From assembly GCA_023262065.1 (NCBI GenBank), contig JALRDW010000192.1:1-18940 (forward strand): a DNA stretch of 18,940 nt, given 5' to 3'. This stretch comes from Acidimicrobiia bacterium (lineage in GTDB: Bacteria > Actinomycetota > Acidimicrobiia > IMCC26256). The notes beneath the pieces were generated by a model that ran no database searches, was not told the origin of the DNA, and was given only the letters and a program-made list of their open reading frames with translations. Each line of letters opens with the position of its first letter. Position 1 is the stretch's first letter. Of the stretch, positions 1-7,238 are shown one piece after another. The translations under genes and the position numbers were made by a program.

Positions 1-594
1 TTCTTCGAGCGGGAGATCACGCCGTACGTCCGCAAGGACGGCTCGGTCGTGGCGGCCGACGACTGCCCGCGTCCCCAGACCGAGCGCGAGAAGCTCGGCT
101 CGCTCGCCCCGGCGTTCCGACCGACCGGACGGGTCACGGCCGGCAACGCGTGCCCGCTCAACGATGGTGCGGCGGCGGTGGTCGTGATGAGCGACACGAA
201 GGCCAAGGCGCTCGGCCTCACCCCGCTCGCCCGGATCGTGTCCTCGGGGGTCTCGGGTCTCAACCCGGAGATCATGGGCCTCGGGCCCATCGAGGCGAGC
301 CGTCGGGCACTCGCGCTCGCAGGCATGACGATCGACGACGTCGACCTCGTGGAGATCAACGAGGCCTTCGCCGCCCAGGTGCTCCCGTCGGCGAGGGCGC
401 TCGGCATCGCGGAGGACAAGCTCAACGTGAACGGTGGTGCCATCGCCCTCGGACACCCGTTCGGCATGACCGGGGCCCGCATCATGGGCACGCTGCTCAA
501 CGGCCTCGAGGATGCGGACCGGACGGTCGGGCTCGAGACCATGTGCGTCGGTGGCGGGCAGGGCATGGCGATGATCGTCGAGCGCCTCTCCTAG
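1..594 (+). CDS. Thiolase (acetyl-CoA acyltransferase), 3' part
   Basis: This is the C-terminal 197 residues of a thiolase of about 390-400 residues; the start and the N-terminal nucleophilic cysteine lie outside the window. Thiolases cleave 3-ketoacyl-CoA with free CoA at the end of beta-oxidation, or run the reverse condensation. Visible family motifs, in order, are GNACPLNDGAA (substrate-loop region), NEAFAAQ, GGAIALGHPFGMTGAR with the catalytic His, and CVGGGQGMA with the second catalytic Cys. The reading frame is open from base 1 and ends at TAG 592-594. A strong hairpin follows at 632-668, and the next gene is convergent, so this is the last gene of its transcript. A degradative (FadA-like) role is inferred from the neighbouring acyl-CoA genes. 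The exact chain-length or substrate class cannot be told from this half. Confidence 0.93.
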   Translation, partial: FFEREITPYVRKDGSVVAADDCPRPQTEREKLGSLAPAFRPTGRVTAGNACPLNDGAAAVVVMSDTKAKALGLTPLARIVSSGVSGLNPEIMGLGPIEASRRALALAGMTIDDVDLVEINEAFAAQVLPSARALGIAEDKLNVNGGAIALGHPFGMTGARIMGTLLNGLEDADRTVGLETMCVGGGQGMAMIVERLS

Positions 595-631
595 GTCCGA
601 GGTCGGCCGACCGGGCCGCACGGGATGGCGA

Positions 632-668
632 GCGCGGGGTGGGTGCCGTACCGGTGCCCACCCCGCGC
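632..668. terminator. Strong hairpin between convergent genes
   Basis: A perfect 12-bp inverted repeat (GCGCGGGGTGGG at 632-643 and CCCACCCCGCGC at 657-668) encloses 13 nt. The stem can extend by four more pairs (two G-U, two G-C) to a 5-nt GTACC loop. It lies between the thiolase stop (594) and the stop of the convergent metallopeptidase-like gene (687), so it can serve both strands. There is no T-tract on either side, as is common in high-GC actinobacterial terminators. A separate 12-bp palindrome, GGTCGGCCGACC, sits at 601-612. Confidence 0.65.
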
Positions 669-686
669 CGTTCCCGGATGGGCCGT

Positions 687-1457
687 TCAGGTGCGCCGCA
701 AGGCCCAGATGGTCGCGGGTGTCACGACGGTCTCGCCGTCCCCCCGGCCGATCGTCACGCGTCGCTTCGTGGCGGACACGAGGACGCCGCGCAGTGGCAC
801 CCCGTCGGCGTCGTCACCGTGTCGTACCTCGACGTCCGATCCGCGCAGCACGACGAGCCGTTCGTCGATGCCGTAGCGCCAGCGTCCGTCGGGGCCGCGT
901 CGCGGCGGCTCACCGACCTTCACTGCGTGCTCCGTGTAGGCGTCGGCGAGTCGATCCCGGGCTCCGGGTCCCGCGAACTCGCCGGTGAGGTCGAGGAGGA
1001 GGCGGGTGAAGGTGCGACCGTGGTTGGGGAGGTCCACGTCGGCGCGCATGATCCAGTGCGCGAGTTCGTGGAGGATGACGCCACTCGTCCGGTACCGCCG
1101 GGGCAGGGTGATCGTCGGGTGCCCGGGGTCCTCGCGGTAGAAGGCCTGGCGGGCCCCGCGCCCGTCCCGCAGGATGGGGATGTCCCCGAGGCCGATGTCG
1201 GGGAACCGGTCGAGCCACCAGAGCGATCCCACCACCTCCTCGCAGTACGCGCGGCAGCGGTCGAGCTCGGCGAACCGGCGGCCGGCGAGCGGTGTCTCGG
1301 CGCGGTAGACCCGGATCCGCTGGCTGTCGCGGGGCTGGCGCTCCGCCGGGTCCGGTGCCGGGTCGGGCACGGAGGGCTCGACCATCGGCGGGGCGACCGG
1401 CGTGGGGACCGTGACGGTGCCGCGACCGAGGAGACGGGCGAGGGGGCCGGGGCTCAC
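687..1457 (-). CDS. HExxH metallopeptidase-like protein (TIGR04338-like)
   Basis: This 256-residue protein has a zinc-metallopeptidase motif HELAH at residues 130-134 and a likely third ligand, His146, in NHGRTF. The pattern RVYRAE (49-54), then a beta-strand block before the HELAH helix, then HGRTF, resembles the putative metallohydrolases of mycobacteria (TIGR04338) and more distantly SprT-like proteins. Residues 1-45 are proline-rich and probably disordered. Residues 180-256 form a C-terminal part that I cannot name. No signal peptide or membrane segment is visible, so it is probably cytoplasmic. The GTG start at 1457 is chosen because it overlaps the TGA of the upstream cytochrome gene (GTGA, 1454-1457), implying translational coupling. 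An internal ATG at 1385 (residue 25) is the alternative. The substrate is unknown. Confidence 0.8.
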   Translation of the reverse strand: MSPGPLARLLGRGTVTVPTPVAPPMVEPSVPDPAPDPAERQPRDSQRIRVYRAETPLAGRRFAELDRCRAYCEEVVGSLWWLDRFPDIGLGDIPILRDGRGARQAFYREDPGHPTITLPRRYRTSGVILHELAHWIMRADVDLPNHGRTFTRLLLDLTGEFAGPGARDRLADAYTEHAVKVGEPPRRGPDGRWRYGIDERLVVLRGSDVEVRHGDDADGVPLRGVLVSATKRRVTIGRGDGETVVTPATIWALRRT

Positions 1458-1786
1458 CGGAAGGCGTCGCGGGTGTAGGTCACGACCGCGCGGACGTCGG
1501 CGTCCGAGAGCAGGTCGCCGAACCGGGGCATCCCGCCGCCGCCGTTCGAGACGAACGTGATCTGGTCGTCGATGTCGGGGAAGGTCGTGGCGATGTCCAC
1601 GAGGGACGGCCCCACACCGCCACCGCCCCGGTCGCCGTGGCAGCGGGCGCAGTTGCTCGCGTACAGGGTGGCCCCGCTCGCCGAGGGGCGTCCGGAGTCG
1701 CCCGACCCGCACCCGGCGACGGTCGCGCCGAGGAGCACGGCGGCGACGACGGCGGCGAGTGGGTGGCGGCGTTCCACGACCGGCAT
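1454..1786 (-). CDS. Small lipoprotein cytochrome c
   Basis: This 110-residue exported mono-heme c-type cytochrome begins with basic residues and a hydrophobic stretch (10-24) that ends in a lipobox, VAGC. Cys26 is therefore the predicted lipidated N-terminus of the mature protein, anchoring it to the outer face of the membrane. A low-complexity linker follows, then the heme-binding motif CARCH (46-50), GPSL (59-62), and the probable axial Met86 in GGGMPRFG. This is the class I cytochrome c pattern (cytochrome c551/CytC-like). The ATG at 1786 was chosen because it gives a proper signal peptide; the frame stays open upstream but reads as arginine-rich non-coding sequence. It is the first gene of a two-gene unit with the HExxH protein. 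A role in respiratory or oxidase electron transfer is inferred; no redox partner is visible nearby. Confidence 0.88.
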   Translation of the reverse strand: MPVVERRHPLAAVVAAVLLGATVAGCGSGDSGRPSASGATLYASNCARCHGDRGGGGVGPSLVDIATTFPDIDDQITFVSNGGGGMPRFGDLLSDADVRAVVTYTRDAFR

Positions 1787-1848
1787 CGTGGCCCCACCGC
1801 CGCGCCGACGCAAGCATCCCGACCGGGCAGCACGGGGGGCCGCGCCGC

Positions 1849-1854
1849 TACGCT
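1849..1854 (+). promoter_or_regulatory. Candidate -10 (TACGCT), likely leaderless
   Basis: TACGCT fits the actinobacterial -10 pattern TAnnnT and ends 8 nt before the acyltransferase ATG at 1863. That spacing would put transcription initiation at or next to the start codon. No Shine-Dalgarno sequence precedes the ATG, which agrees with a leaderless mRNA. No -35 element is recognisable. Confidence 0.4.
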
Positions 1855-1862
1855 CCCGCGCC

Positions 1863-2516
1863 ATGCCCGACGCCCGGTACCCGTTCGACGTGTCCCGCCG
1901 TGCCGGTGACGTCATGCTCACGACGTGGGAACGGATCTGTCGGCTCGGCGCGATCGGGCCCCGCAGTCGGCGGGCCCGGCGGTTCGGGGCGTTCGGGGAC
2001 GACTCGGCGATCCTGTTCCCGCCGGTCGCGTTGTTCGGCGAGCGCTACATGCGGATCGGCAGCCGCGTCATCATCGGACCGCAGTGCTCGCTGTCCTGCG
2101 GCGTGTCGCCGACCCATGAGCTCGGTCGGGATGTCGTGCTCGAGATCGGGGACGGCGTACTGCTCGGCCGGGGCAGCGGGATCGTCGCCCACGAGTCGAT
2201 CACGATCGGCGAGAACGTGTTCACCGGGCACAACGTGTACATCACGGACGCGAACCACGGGTACGAGGATCTCGACCTCGCGATCGGGCACCAGTTCGCG
2301 CCGCCCAAGCCCGTGTCGGTCGGTGCCGGGTCCTGGCTCGGTCACGGCACGATCGTGCTCCCCGGCGCGCGCATCGGGGAGCACGTCGTGATCGGTGCGG
2401 GATCGGTCGTCACCGGCGAGATCCCCGACCGCACGGTCGCGGTCGGGAACCCGGCTCGGGTGATCCGACGCTGGGAGTCGGGGGCGGGCTGGGTCCGCGC
2501 CACCCCCGACTCCTGA
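1863..2516 (+). CDS. Hexapeptide-repeat (LbetaH) acyltransferase
   Basis: This 217-residue protein belongs to the left-handed beta-helix O-acetyltransferase family (maltose/galactoside/NodL/WbbJ-like), which moves acetyl groups from acetyl-CoA to sugars or other hydroxyl acceptors as trimers. Imperfect hexapeptide repeats run from about residue 66 to 183 (for example IGSRVI, IGDGVL, IGENVF, IGEHVV, IGAGSV). The probable catalytic His132 lies in DANHGYED, in the loop typical of this family. The C-terminus carries the family ending AVGNPARVIRRW. The N-terminal 50 residues are basic and not part of the helix. The ATG at 1863 is the first start that avoids the antisense upstream reading, and a -10-like TACGCT sits just before it. 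It is a single gene, divergent from the cytochrome and convergent with the transporter operon. The acceptor is unknown, and there are no polysaccharide genes around it. Confidence 0.85.
   Translation: MPDARYPFDVSRRAGDVMLTTWERICRLGAIGPRSRRARRFGAFGDDSAILFPPVALFGERYMRIGSRVIIGPQCSLSCGVSPTHELGRDVVLEIGDGVLLGRGSGIVAHESITIGENVFTGHNVYITDANHGYEDLDLAIGHQFAPPKPVSVGAGSWLGHGTIVLPGARIGEHVVIGAGSVVTGEIPDRTVAVGNPARVIRRWESGAGWVRATPDS
2474..2513. terminator. Hairpin overlapping the acyltransferase 3' end
   Basis: Perfect 11-bp arms (GGAGTCGGGGG at 2474-2484 and CCCCCGACTCC at 2503-2513) enclose an 18-nt loop. The right arm ends directly before the TGA at 2514-2516. Only 12 bp separate this stop from the convergent stop of the substrate-binding-protein gene, so a terminator would have to lie within coding sequence. 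There is no T-tract. Confidence 0.45.
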
Positions 2517-2528
2517 GATCGGTCGGCG

Positions 2529-4244
2529 TCAGCCGCCCGCGGGTGACGGGTACTGCGGCGGCAGGTACTCCTTCGGCACGGTCTCGTAGATCGTCACCGA
2601 CTTCGCCGGGTCGAAGATGCCCGGATCCGAGGTCGGCCACTCGCCGGGCCGGTACCGCGTGCCGCCGTCCACGTACTCGTAGAGCCCGGTGCCGTCGTTG
2701 CCGATCTCGTCGAGCCCCTTGGCCGTCGGGTTCCACCAGATGATCGTGCCGTCGTCGGCCCCGCCCAGGTCGTCGGTCGCGTCCGACCAGATGCCGTGCT
2801 TGCCGAACGAGATGGTCGCCGCCAGCGGATTGCCGCCGGCGATGCCCGCCCGGAACATCCCGTCCCGGAACGTCTCCGGGGTGAGGTCCGGGCCGGCGAG
2901 GTTGATGCCGGTCATGAGCAGCGAGACCGGACCCTGGTGCACCGCGTAGTTGTTGTTGGGCGGTGGGGTCCCGTACTGCCAGGTCCACAGCTTGTAGGCA
3001 CCGCTCGCGTCCCGCGTGCTGCGGGCCGGGATGAGTGACAGGCCGAACGCGTGCTTCCACTGGTCCTGGTCGTAGATGCGCCCGAACACTGCGGTGTCGG
3101 CGTACACGGAGGGTCCGATGATCCACTCGGGGCGGTAGTCCTGCGCCGTCGCCTCCTTCGTGAGGTACGAGGGCGTGAGCGGGTCGCCGTAGAAGATCAC
3201 GGAGGTGACCTTCGCCGCCTTGAGCTTGGCGATGATCGTGCGGGCGTTCTCCTGGGCCCGAGCGAGGTCGAGGTAGTACCGGGTGTCGCTGGCGAGTTCG
3301 ATGTCCTGCTCGGCGAGGAGCGACTTGAAGGTCTTGAACGCCTCCCGCTGCTGGCCGGCCGGCGTGTCGTAGTGCACTGCGCCGAACACGCGGGTCCTGG
3401 ACCGGAGGGCGGGGTCGCCCGCCCACTGCGCCTTCCTGCCGGCGAACAGGTTGCCGATCATCTCGGCGGCGAGTGTGCTGGCCTGCTCCGGGAGCTGACC
3501 CGTCGTCCAGATGTAGGGCGCACGGTCCCGCATGAACTTCGTCGGGCTCGCGGTGGAGCAGCCCATGCACATGATCTTCGCCGCCGTGATCTCGTCGGCG
3601 AATGCGTCGGTCTGGTTCGGGCCGCCGAGCACGGCGAACGGCTGCTGGTCGATGATCGCCTGTGCATCGGCCTTGGCCGCGACGGGATCGCTCGGTGCAC
3701 CCGAACCCTTGAAGAACGAGACCTCGATCCGGCGGCCGTAGAGCTCGGCGTACTCCGAGTAGAGGTCGATCCAGCCCCGGTAGTTCTCCTCCGCGGTGCG
3801 GACATCGGTGTCCGAGCCGGCGCTCTTCACGAGGGCGGCCTGGAGCGGGTCCTTCGACGGGTCGCCGATCCACACGATCACCTTGATCGAGTCGCCGGTC
3901 ACGCCGGAGGATGTCGCACCGCCGTTCGCCCCGCGGAACGGCTCCACGCAGGTCGGCGCGTACCACGACGGGATCTTCACCCGGCCGGTACTCGTGTCAC
4001 AGCCGTCGCCGAAGTCCACGGTCTCGCCGAGCAACTCGGCCTTGTCGGGGGTCATCGGCCCCGCCTCGATGAGTTCGGTGTTCGACTTCGCGCCCTGGTC
4101 GGCCCCGCCATCGGAGTTCGAATCACCGCCTCCGCCGCGGTTCCCGGCGATGAGCACGATCGCGGCGATCACCACGACGACGATCGCGAACGGTGCGTAG
4201 CGCTGGAGACCGCTCCTGCGCTTGCGGGACGGCGTGGGCTGCAT
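2529..4244 (-). CDS. Liv-type ABC transporter substrate-binding protein, membrane-anchored
   Basis: This 571-residue protein is the extracytoplasmic receptor of the transporter encoded upstream. Residues 1-16 are basic, residues 17-34 form one strongly hydrophobic helix, and a Gly/Ser/Asp-rich linker (36-50) follows. There is no lipobox cysteine, so it is probably tethered by an uncleaved helix rather than by lipid. The rest resembles type I periplasmic-binding proteins (Peripla_BP_6, LivJ/LivK superfamily) but is much longer than the usual 370-400 residues. Cys82 and Cys99 in the extra N-terminal segment could form a disulfide. The ATG at 4244 has a strong AGGAGG Shine-Dalgarno. It starts 24 nt after the stop of the MFS-ATPase gene, as third gene of the operon. 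Ligands of this superfamily range from amino acids to aromatic and aliphatic acids, so the substrate is open. Confidence 0.85.
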   Translation of the reverse strand: MQPTPSRKRRSGLQRYAPFAIVVVVIAAIVLIAGNRGGGGDSNSDGGADQGAKSNTELIEAGPMTPDKAELLGETVDFGDGCDTSTGRVKIPSWYAPTCVEPFRGANGGATSSGVTGDSIKVIVWIGDPSKDPLQAALVKSAGSDTDVRTAEENYRGWIDLYSEYAELYGRRIEVSFFKGSGAPSDPVAAKADAQAIIDQQPFAVLGGPNQTDAFADEITAAKIMCMGCSTASPTKFMRDRAPYIWTTGQLPEQASTLAAEMIGNLFAGRKAQWAGDPALRSRTRVFGAVHYDTPAGQQREAFKTFKSLLAEQDIELASDTRYYLDLARAQENARTIIAKLKAAKVTSVIFYGDPLTPSYLTKEATAQDYRPEWIIGPSVYADTAVFGRIYDQDQWKHAFGLSLIPARSTRDASGAYKLWTWQYGTPPPNNNYAVHQGPVSLLMTGINLAGPDLTPETFRDGMFRAGIAGGNPLAATISFGKHGIWSDATDDLGGADDGTIIWWNPTAKGLDEIGNDGTGLYEYVDGGTRYRPGEWPTSDPGIFDPAKSVTIYETVPKEYLPPQYPSPAGG

Positions 4245-4268
4245 GGGTTCCTCCTGGTCGGTGGTTGG

Positions 4269-7238
4269 TCAGTCGGTGGTCGCCCCGGACGAACCGGAGC
4301 GGGCGATCGCGGCCTCGGACGTTCCGAGGTAGGACTCCACGACGGTCGGGTGGCGCACGACCTCGGCCGGGTCGCCGATGGTGACGACCGCACCGAGGTC
4401 GAGGGCGACGAGGCGGTCGGCGACCGAGGTGAGCAGGGGCAGGTCGTGCTCGATGAGCAGGATGGTCGCATCGAGGGCGTCACGGATCCTCAGGAGCAGG
4501 GGTCCGAGGGCCTCGGCCTCGCGTTGGGCGATGCCGCTCGAGGGTTCGTCGAGCAGGAGCACCGAGGGCTGGTGCGCGAGCACGCAGGCCATGTCGACGA
4601 TGCGGCGGCTCCCGGTGGACAGCTCGCGGGTGAACTTGTCGCGGAACGCGCCGAGACCCATGAGTTCGATGAGTTCCTCGACCCGATCAGCCACGTCGGC
4701 CTCGGAGTCGGCGACCGCCGGCAGGTGGAGCGCCGCCGCGATCGGGTCGCGCACCTCGACCCGGCGCTCGAGGGCCACGGCGATGGTCTCCGAGACGGTG
4801 AGTCCGGGGAAGAGGCGACCGTCCTGGAACGAGCGTCCGAGGCCGAGTTGCGCCCGCACCTCGGCCCGTCGCCCCGTCAGCTCGACCGGGCCGTCCTCCC
4901 CGAGCAGGACGACCCGCCCGGCGTCGGTCGGCGTGAAGCCGCAGATCGCGTCGAACAGGGTCGTCTTGCCGGCTCCGTTCGGTCCGATGAACCCCACGAT
5001 CTCGCCGGCCCGGGCGTCGAAGGACACGTCGCGCAGCGCATGGATGCCGCCGAACCGCTTCGAGACGTCGTGCACCTCGAGGCGCACCGGCCGGTCGCCG
5101 AGGTCGGCGCTGACCTCCGTGTCGTGGGTGCGGGCGGCGGCGAGCGCGGCGCCCCGGCTCGCTGCGCCCTCGAGGTACACCGACCGCAACACGTCGGGGC
5201 GTTCGAGGAGTTCCGCGGTGGGACCCTCGAACCGGATCTCGCCCTTCTCCATGAAGTACGCGCGCTCGGCGATCGTCAGCGCCACGTTGACCGACTGCTC
5301 GACGACGATGATGGTGGTCCCGGCGTCCCGGATGCGCTGCACGATCTCGAGCAACTGGCCGACCACGGTCGGGGCGAGTCCGAGTGAGAGCTCGTCGATC
5401 ATCAGCAGCCGCGGCCGCTCGATGAATGCCATGCCGAGGGTCAGCATCTGCTGCTGCCCTCCCGAGAGATTGCCCGCGGGCTCGTCGAGGCGCTCCCGGA
5501 GGATCGGGAAGATCTCGAGGACCTCCTCGGTCGCGGCGCGCACCCGGTCGCGATCCCGTCGGTGCAGCCAGCCGGCGAGTTGCAGGTTCTCCCGCACCGT
5601 GAGGGTCGGGAACGTGCCCTGCCCGCCGGGTACCTGCGTGATGCCGCGGGCGGCGACCTCGTGCGGTGGTGCGTAGGTCATGTCCCGACCGTCGAAGACC
5701 ACTGCGCCGGCGCTCGCCTCGACGAGACCGGAGATGGCCTTGAGGAGCGTGGACTTGCCCGATCCGTTCGTGCCGAGCAGGGCGACGATCTCGCCCTCAT
5801 CCACCTCGAAGTCCACGCCGAAGAGCACCTGCACCCCGTCGTACCCGACGTCGAGACCTCGCACGAGCAGCAACTTCACGAGGCCCTGCCGGCGCTGGTA
5901 CAGCACCTCGCTCTGTGCCGCGGCCGAGGTCCAGACCTGCTTGAGGTCGTCGGCGACCTGCGTCCCGGCGCTCGCGAGGATGAGCGAGCCGACGAGGAAC
6001 ACCGGGGTGAGGACGAGCAGGCCGACGCGCACCCCGTGGCGATCGGCGATCGACCCGATGATCGGCAGCACGACGAGCCCGGGCAGGATCCAGAGCGCGG
6101 CCACTGCGTACCCGAAGGACCGCACCTTCGGCGGGGTCGCGAGCGAGAGGGAGGCGCCGACCCCCGGACCGGTGATCGACACGAGGGCGATCGTGAGCGC
6201 CGCGATCGCGATCGCGATGCCGACGTTCGGAGCCAGCGCGAAGCCCACCCAGGCGATGGCGACCACCGAGTTGACCACGGCGATGAACTTCAGCACCAGG
6301 CCGGGGTCGCGGCGCAGCAGGCGGGTGGCGATCGGGATGCCGGCGAACAGGCCGACGAGCGCCGCCGGCTCGACGCAGGCCGCCACGATGCCGCGGGCCC
6401 GCTCGTCGAGGTCGAAGGTCTGGGAGTAGTGGAGCGAGGTGAGGCTGGCCAGGCCGATGAGGGCGACGGCGAGGAACGGGAGCGCGTAGAAGATCCGCCG
6501 CAGCGTGCCCACCTGCCAGACGATGCGCCAGGACTCGGCGAACGAGGGCGGCAGGTCCTCGGTCTCGACCGCATCCTCCTGTGCCCCGGCGGCCCGCTTC
6601 TCCCACACGCCACGCTTGGGCTCCCGCAGGCGGAGGCCGAGGATCACGAAGATGAGGGTCGGCACCACGAACACGAAGAACGGCACGCGCCAGTTCGTCC
6701 AGTACGCGATGAGTCCGGCGGCGAGCGGTCCGATGGTCAGGCCGATGACGCTCCCGGCCCGGTGGATCGAGAAGATCCGCGGTCGGTGGGGGATGTCGTA
6801 GTAGTCGGACAGCAGCGAGCCGTGGGTCGGGTCGACCACCGCCTTCCCGAGGCCCGAGCCGGCGCGGGCGATCGAGAGCACGAGCACCGAGGCCGCCGCG
6901 CCGGTGAGCCCGGTGAAGGTCATCCACACGACGGCGCCGAGGAGCGCGATCTTCGTGCGGGGCAGACGGTCCGACCAGAACGCGATCGGGACCTGGATCA
7001 GGAGGGCGACGACCGATGCGAGGGCGACGACCGCGAGCACCGCGCTGAGGTCGAGTCCGAACGCCTCGCGGATCTCGGGCAGGAGGATCGCGAACGCCGC
7101 TCGGTCGAGCTCATCGACCGCGAGGAGTCCGGTGAGGATGATGAGCGGGTACAGCGGCGCACCGCCGGTGCGTTCGAGCAACCAGGCTCGCACACCCCGC
7201 GCCGCGGGTGCTGTGGTGGGGGTGTCGGCCGTCGTCAC
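4269..7238 (-). CDS. MFS transporter - LivF-like - LivG-like ATPase fusion
   Basis: One 989-residue reading frame encodes three complete domains. Residues 30-425 form a full 12-helix major facilitator domain (helices near 30-56, 62-89, 97-115, 117-137, 154-180, 183-204, 248-275, 281-308, 314-336, 339-366, 373-399 and 402-424) with a motif-A-like FWSDRLPRTK after helix 2. Residues 455-690 are a LivF-like ATPase: Walker A GTNGSGKST (489-497), Q-loop Gln535, LSGGQ (591-595), Walker B LLMIDE (611-616) and VEQ in place of the H-loop, as in LivF. Residues 718-972 are a LivG-like ATPase: Walker A GPNGAGKTT (752-760), Gln805, unusual signature LSTGS (873-877), LLLDEP (894-899) and His931. The GTG at 7238 overlaps the permease stop (GTGA) and is preceded by GAGGAG. 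The ATPases should energise the LivHM permease; the MFS domain's part in transport is unknown. Confidence 0.9.
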   Translation of the reverse strand: MTTADTPTTAPAARGVRAWLLERTGGAPLYPLIILTGLLAVDELDRAAFAILLPEIREAFGLDLSAVLAVVALASVVALLIQVPIAFWSDRLPRTKIALLGAVVWMTFTGLTGAAASVLVLSIARAGSGLGKAVVDPTHGSLLSDYYDIPHRPRIFSIHRAGSVIGLTIGPLAAGLIAYWTNWRVPFFVFVVPTLIFVILGLRLREPKRGVWEKRAAGAQEDAVETEDLPPSFAESWRIVWQVGTLRRIFYALPFLAVALIGLASLTSLHYSQTFDLDERARGIVAACVEPAALVGLFAGIPIATRLLRRDPGLVLKFIAVVNSVVAIAWVGFALAPNVGIAIAIAALTIALVSITGPGVGASLSLATPPKVRSFGYAVAALWILPGLVVLPIIGSIADRHGVRVGLLVLTPVFLVGSLILASAGTQVADDLKQVWTSAAAQSEVLYQRRQGLVKLLLVRGLDVGYDGVQVLFGVDFEVDEGEIVALLGTNGSGKSTLLKAISGLVEASAGAVVFDGRDMTYAPPHEVAARGITQVPGGQGTFPTLTVRENLQLAGWLHRRDRDRVRAATEEVLEIFPILRERLDEPAGNLSGGQQQMLTLGMAFIERPRLLMIDELSLGLAPTVVGQLLEIVQRIRDAGTTIIVVEQSVNVALTIAERAYFMEKGEIRFEGPTAELLERPDVLRSVYLEGAASRGAALAAARTHDTEVSADLGDRPVRLEVHDVSKRFGGIHALRDVSFDARAGEIVGFIGPNGAGKTTLFDAICGFTPTDAGRVVLLGEDGPVELTGRRAEVRAQLGLGRSFQDGRLFPGLTVSETIAVALERRVEVRDPIAAALHLPAVADSEADVADRVEELIELMGLGAFRDKFTRELSTGSRRIVDMACVLAHQPSVLLLDEPSSGIAQREAEALGPLLLRIRDALDATILLIEHDLPLLTSVADRLVALDLGAVVTIGDPAEVVRHPTVVESYLGTSEAAIARSGSSGATTD

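Noticed and set aside
1..594. Thiolase as a truncated pseudogene
   Set aside because: The truncation is the window edge; the reading frame is intact from base 1 to a normal stop.
601..612. Palindrome GGTCGGCCGACC after the thiolase
   Set aside because: It is a perfect 12-mer but has no loop and is near a better hairpin; such GC palindromes are frequent by chance here. Mentioned only under the terminator.
3051..5387. Long open frame on the plus strand (778 codons) antisense to the receptor and ATPase genes
   Set aside because: It is low-complexity and rich in Arg, Gly, Glu and Val, typical of the complement of a GC-rich gene. The minus-strand frame contains clear ABC motifs.
5870..5970. Possibility that the MFS-ATPase gene is two genes joined by a sequencing error
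   Set aside because: The frame, codon use and linker (residues 426-455) are smooth, and no start with a ribosome site appears before the LivF-like part. Kept as a test in the findings rather than as a call.
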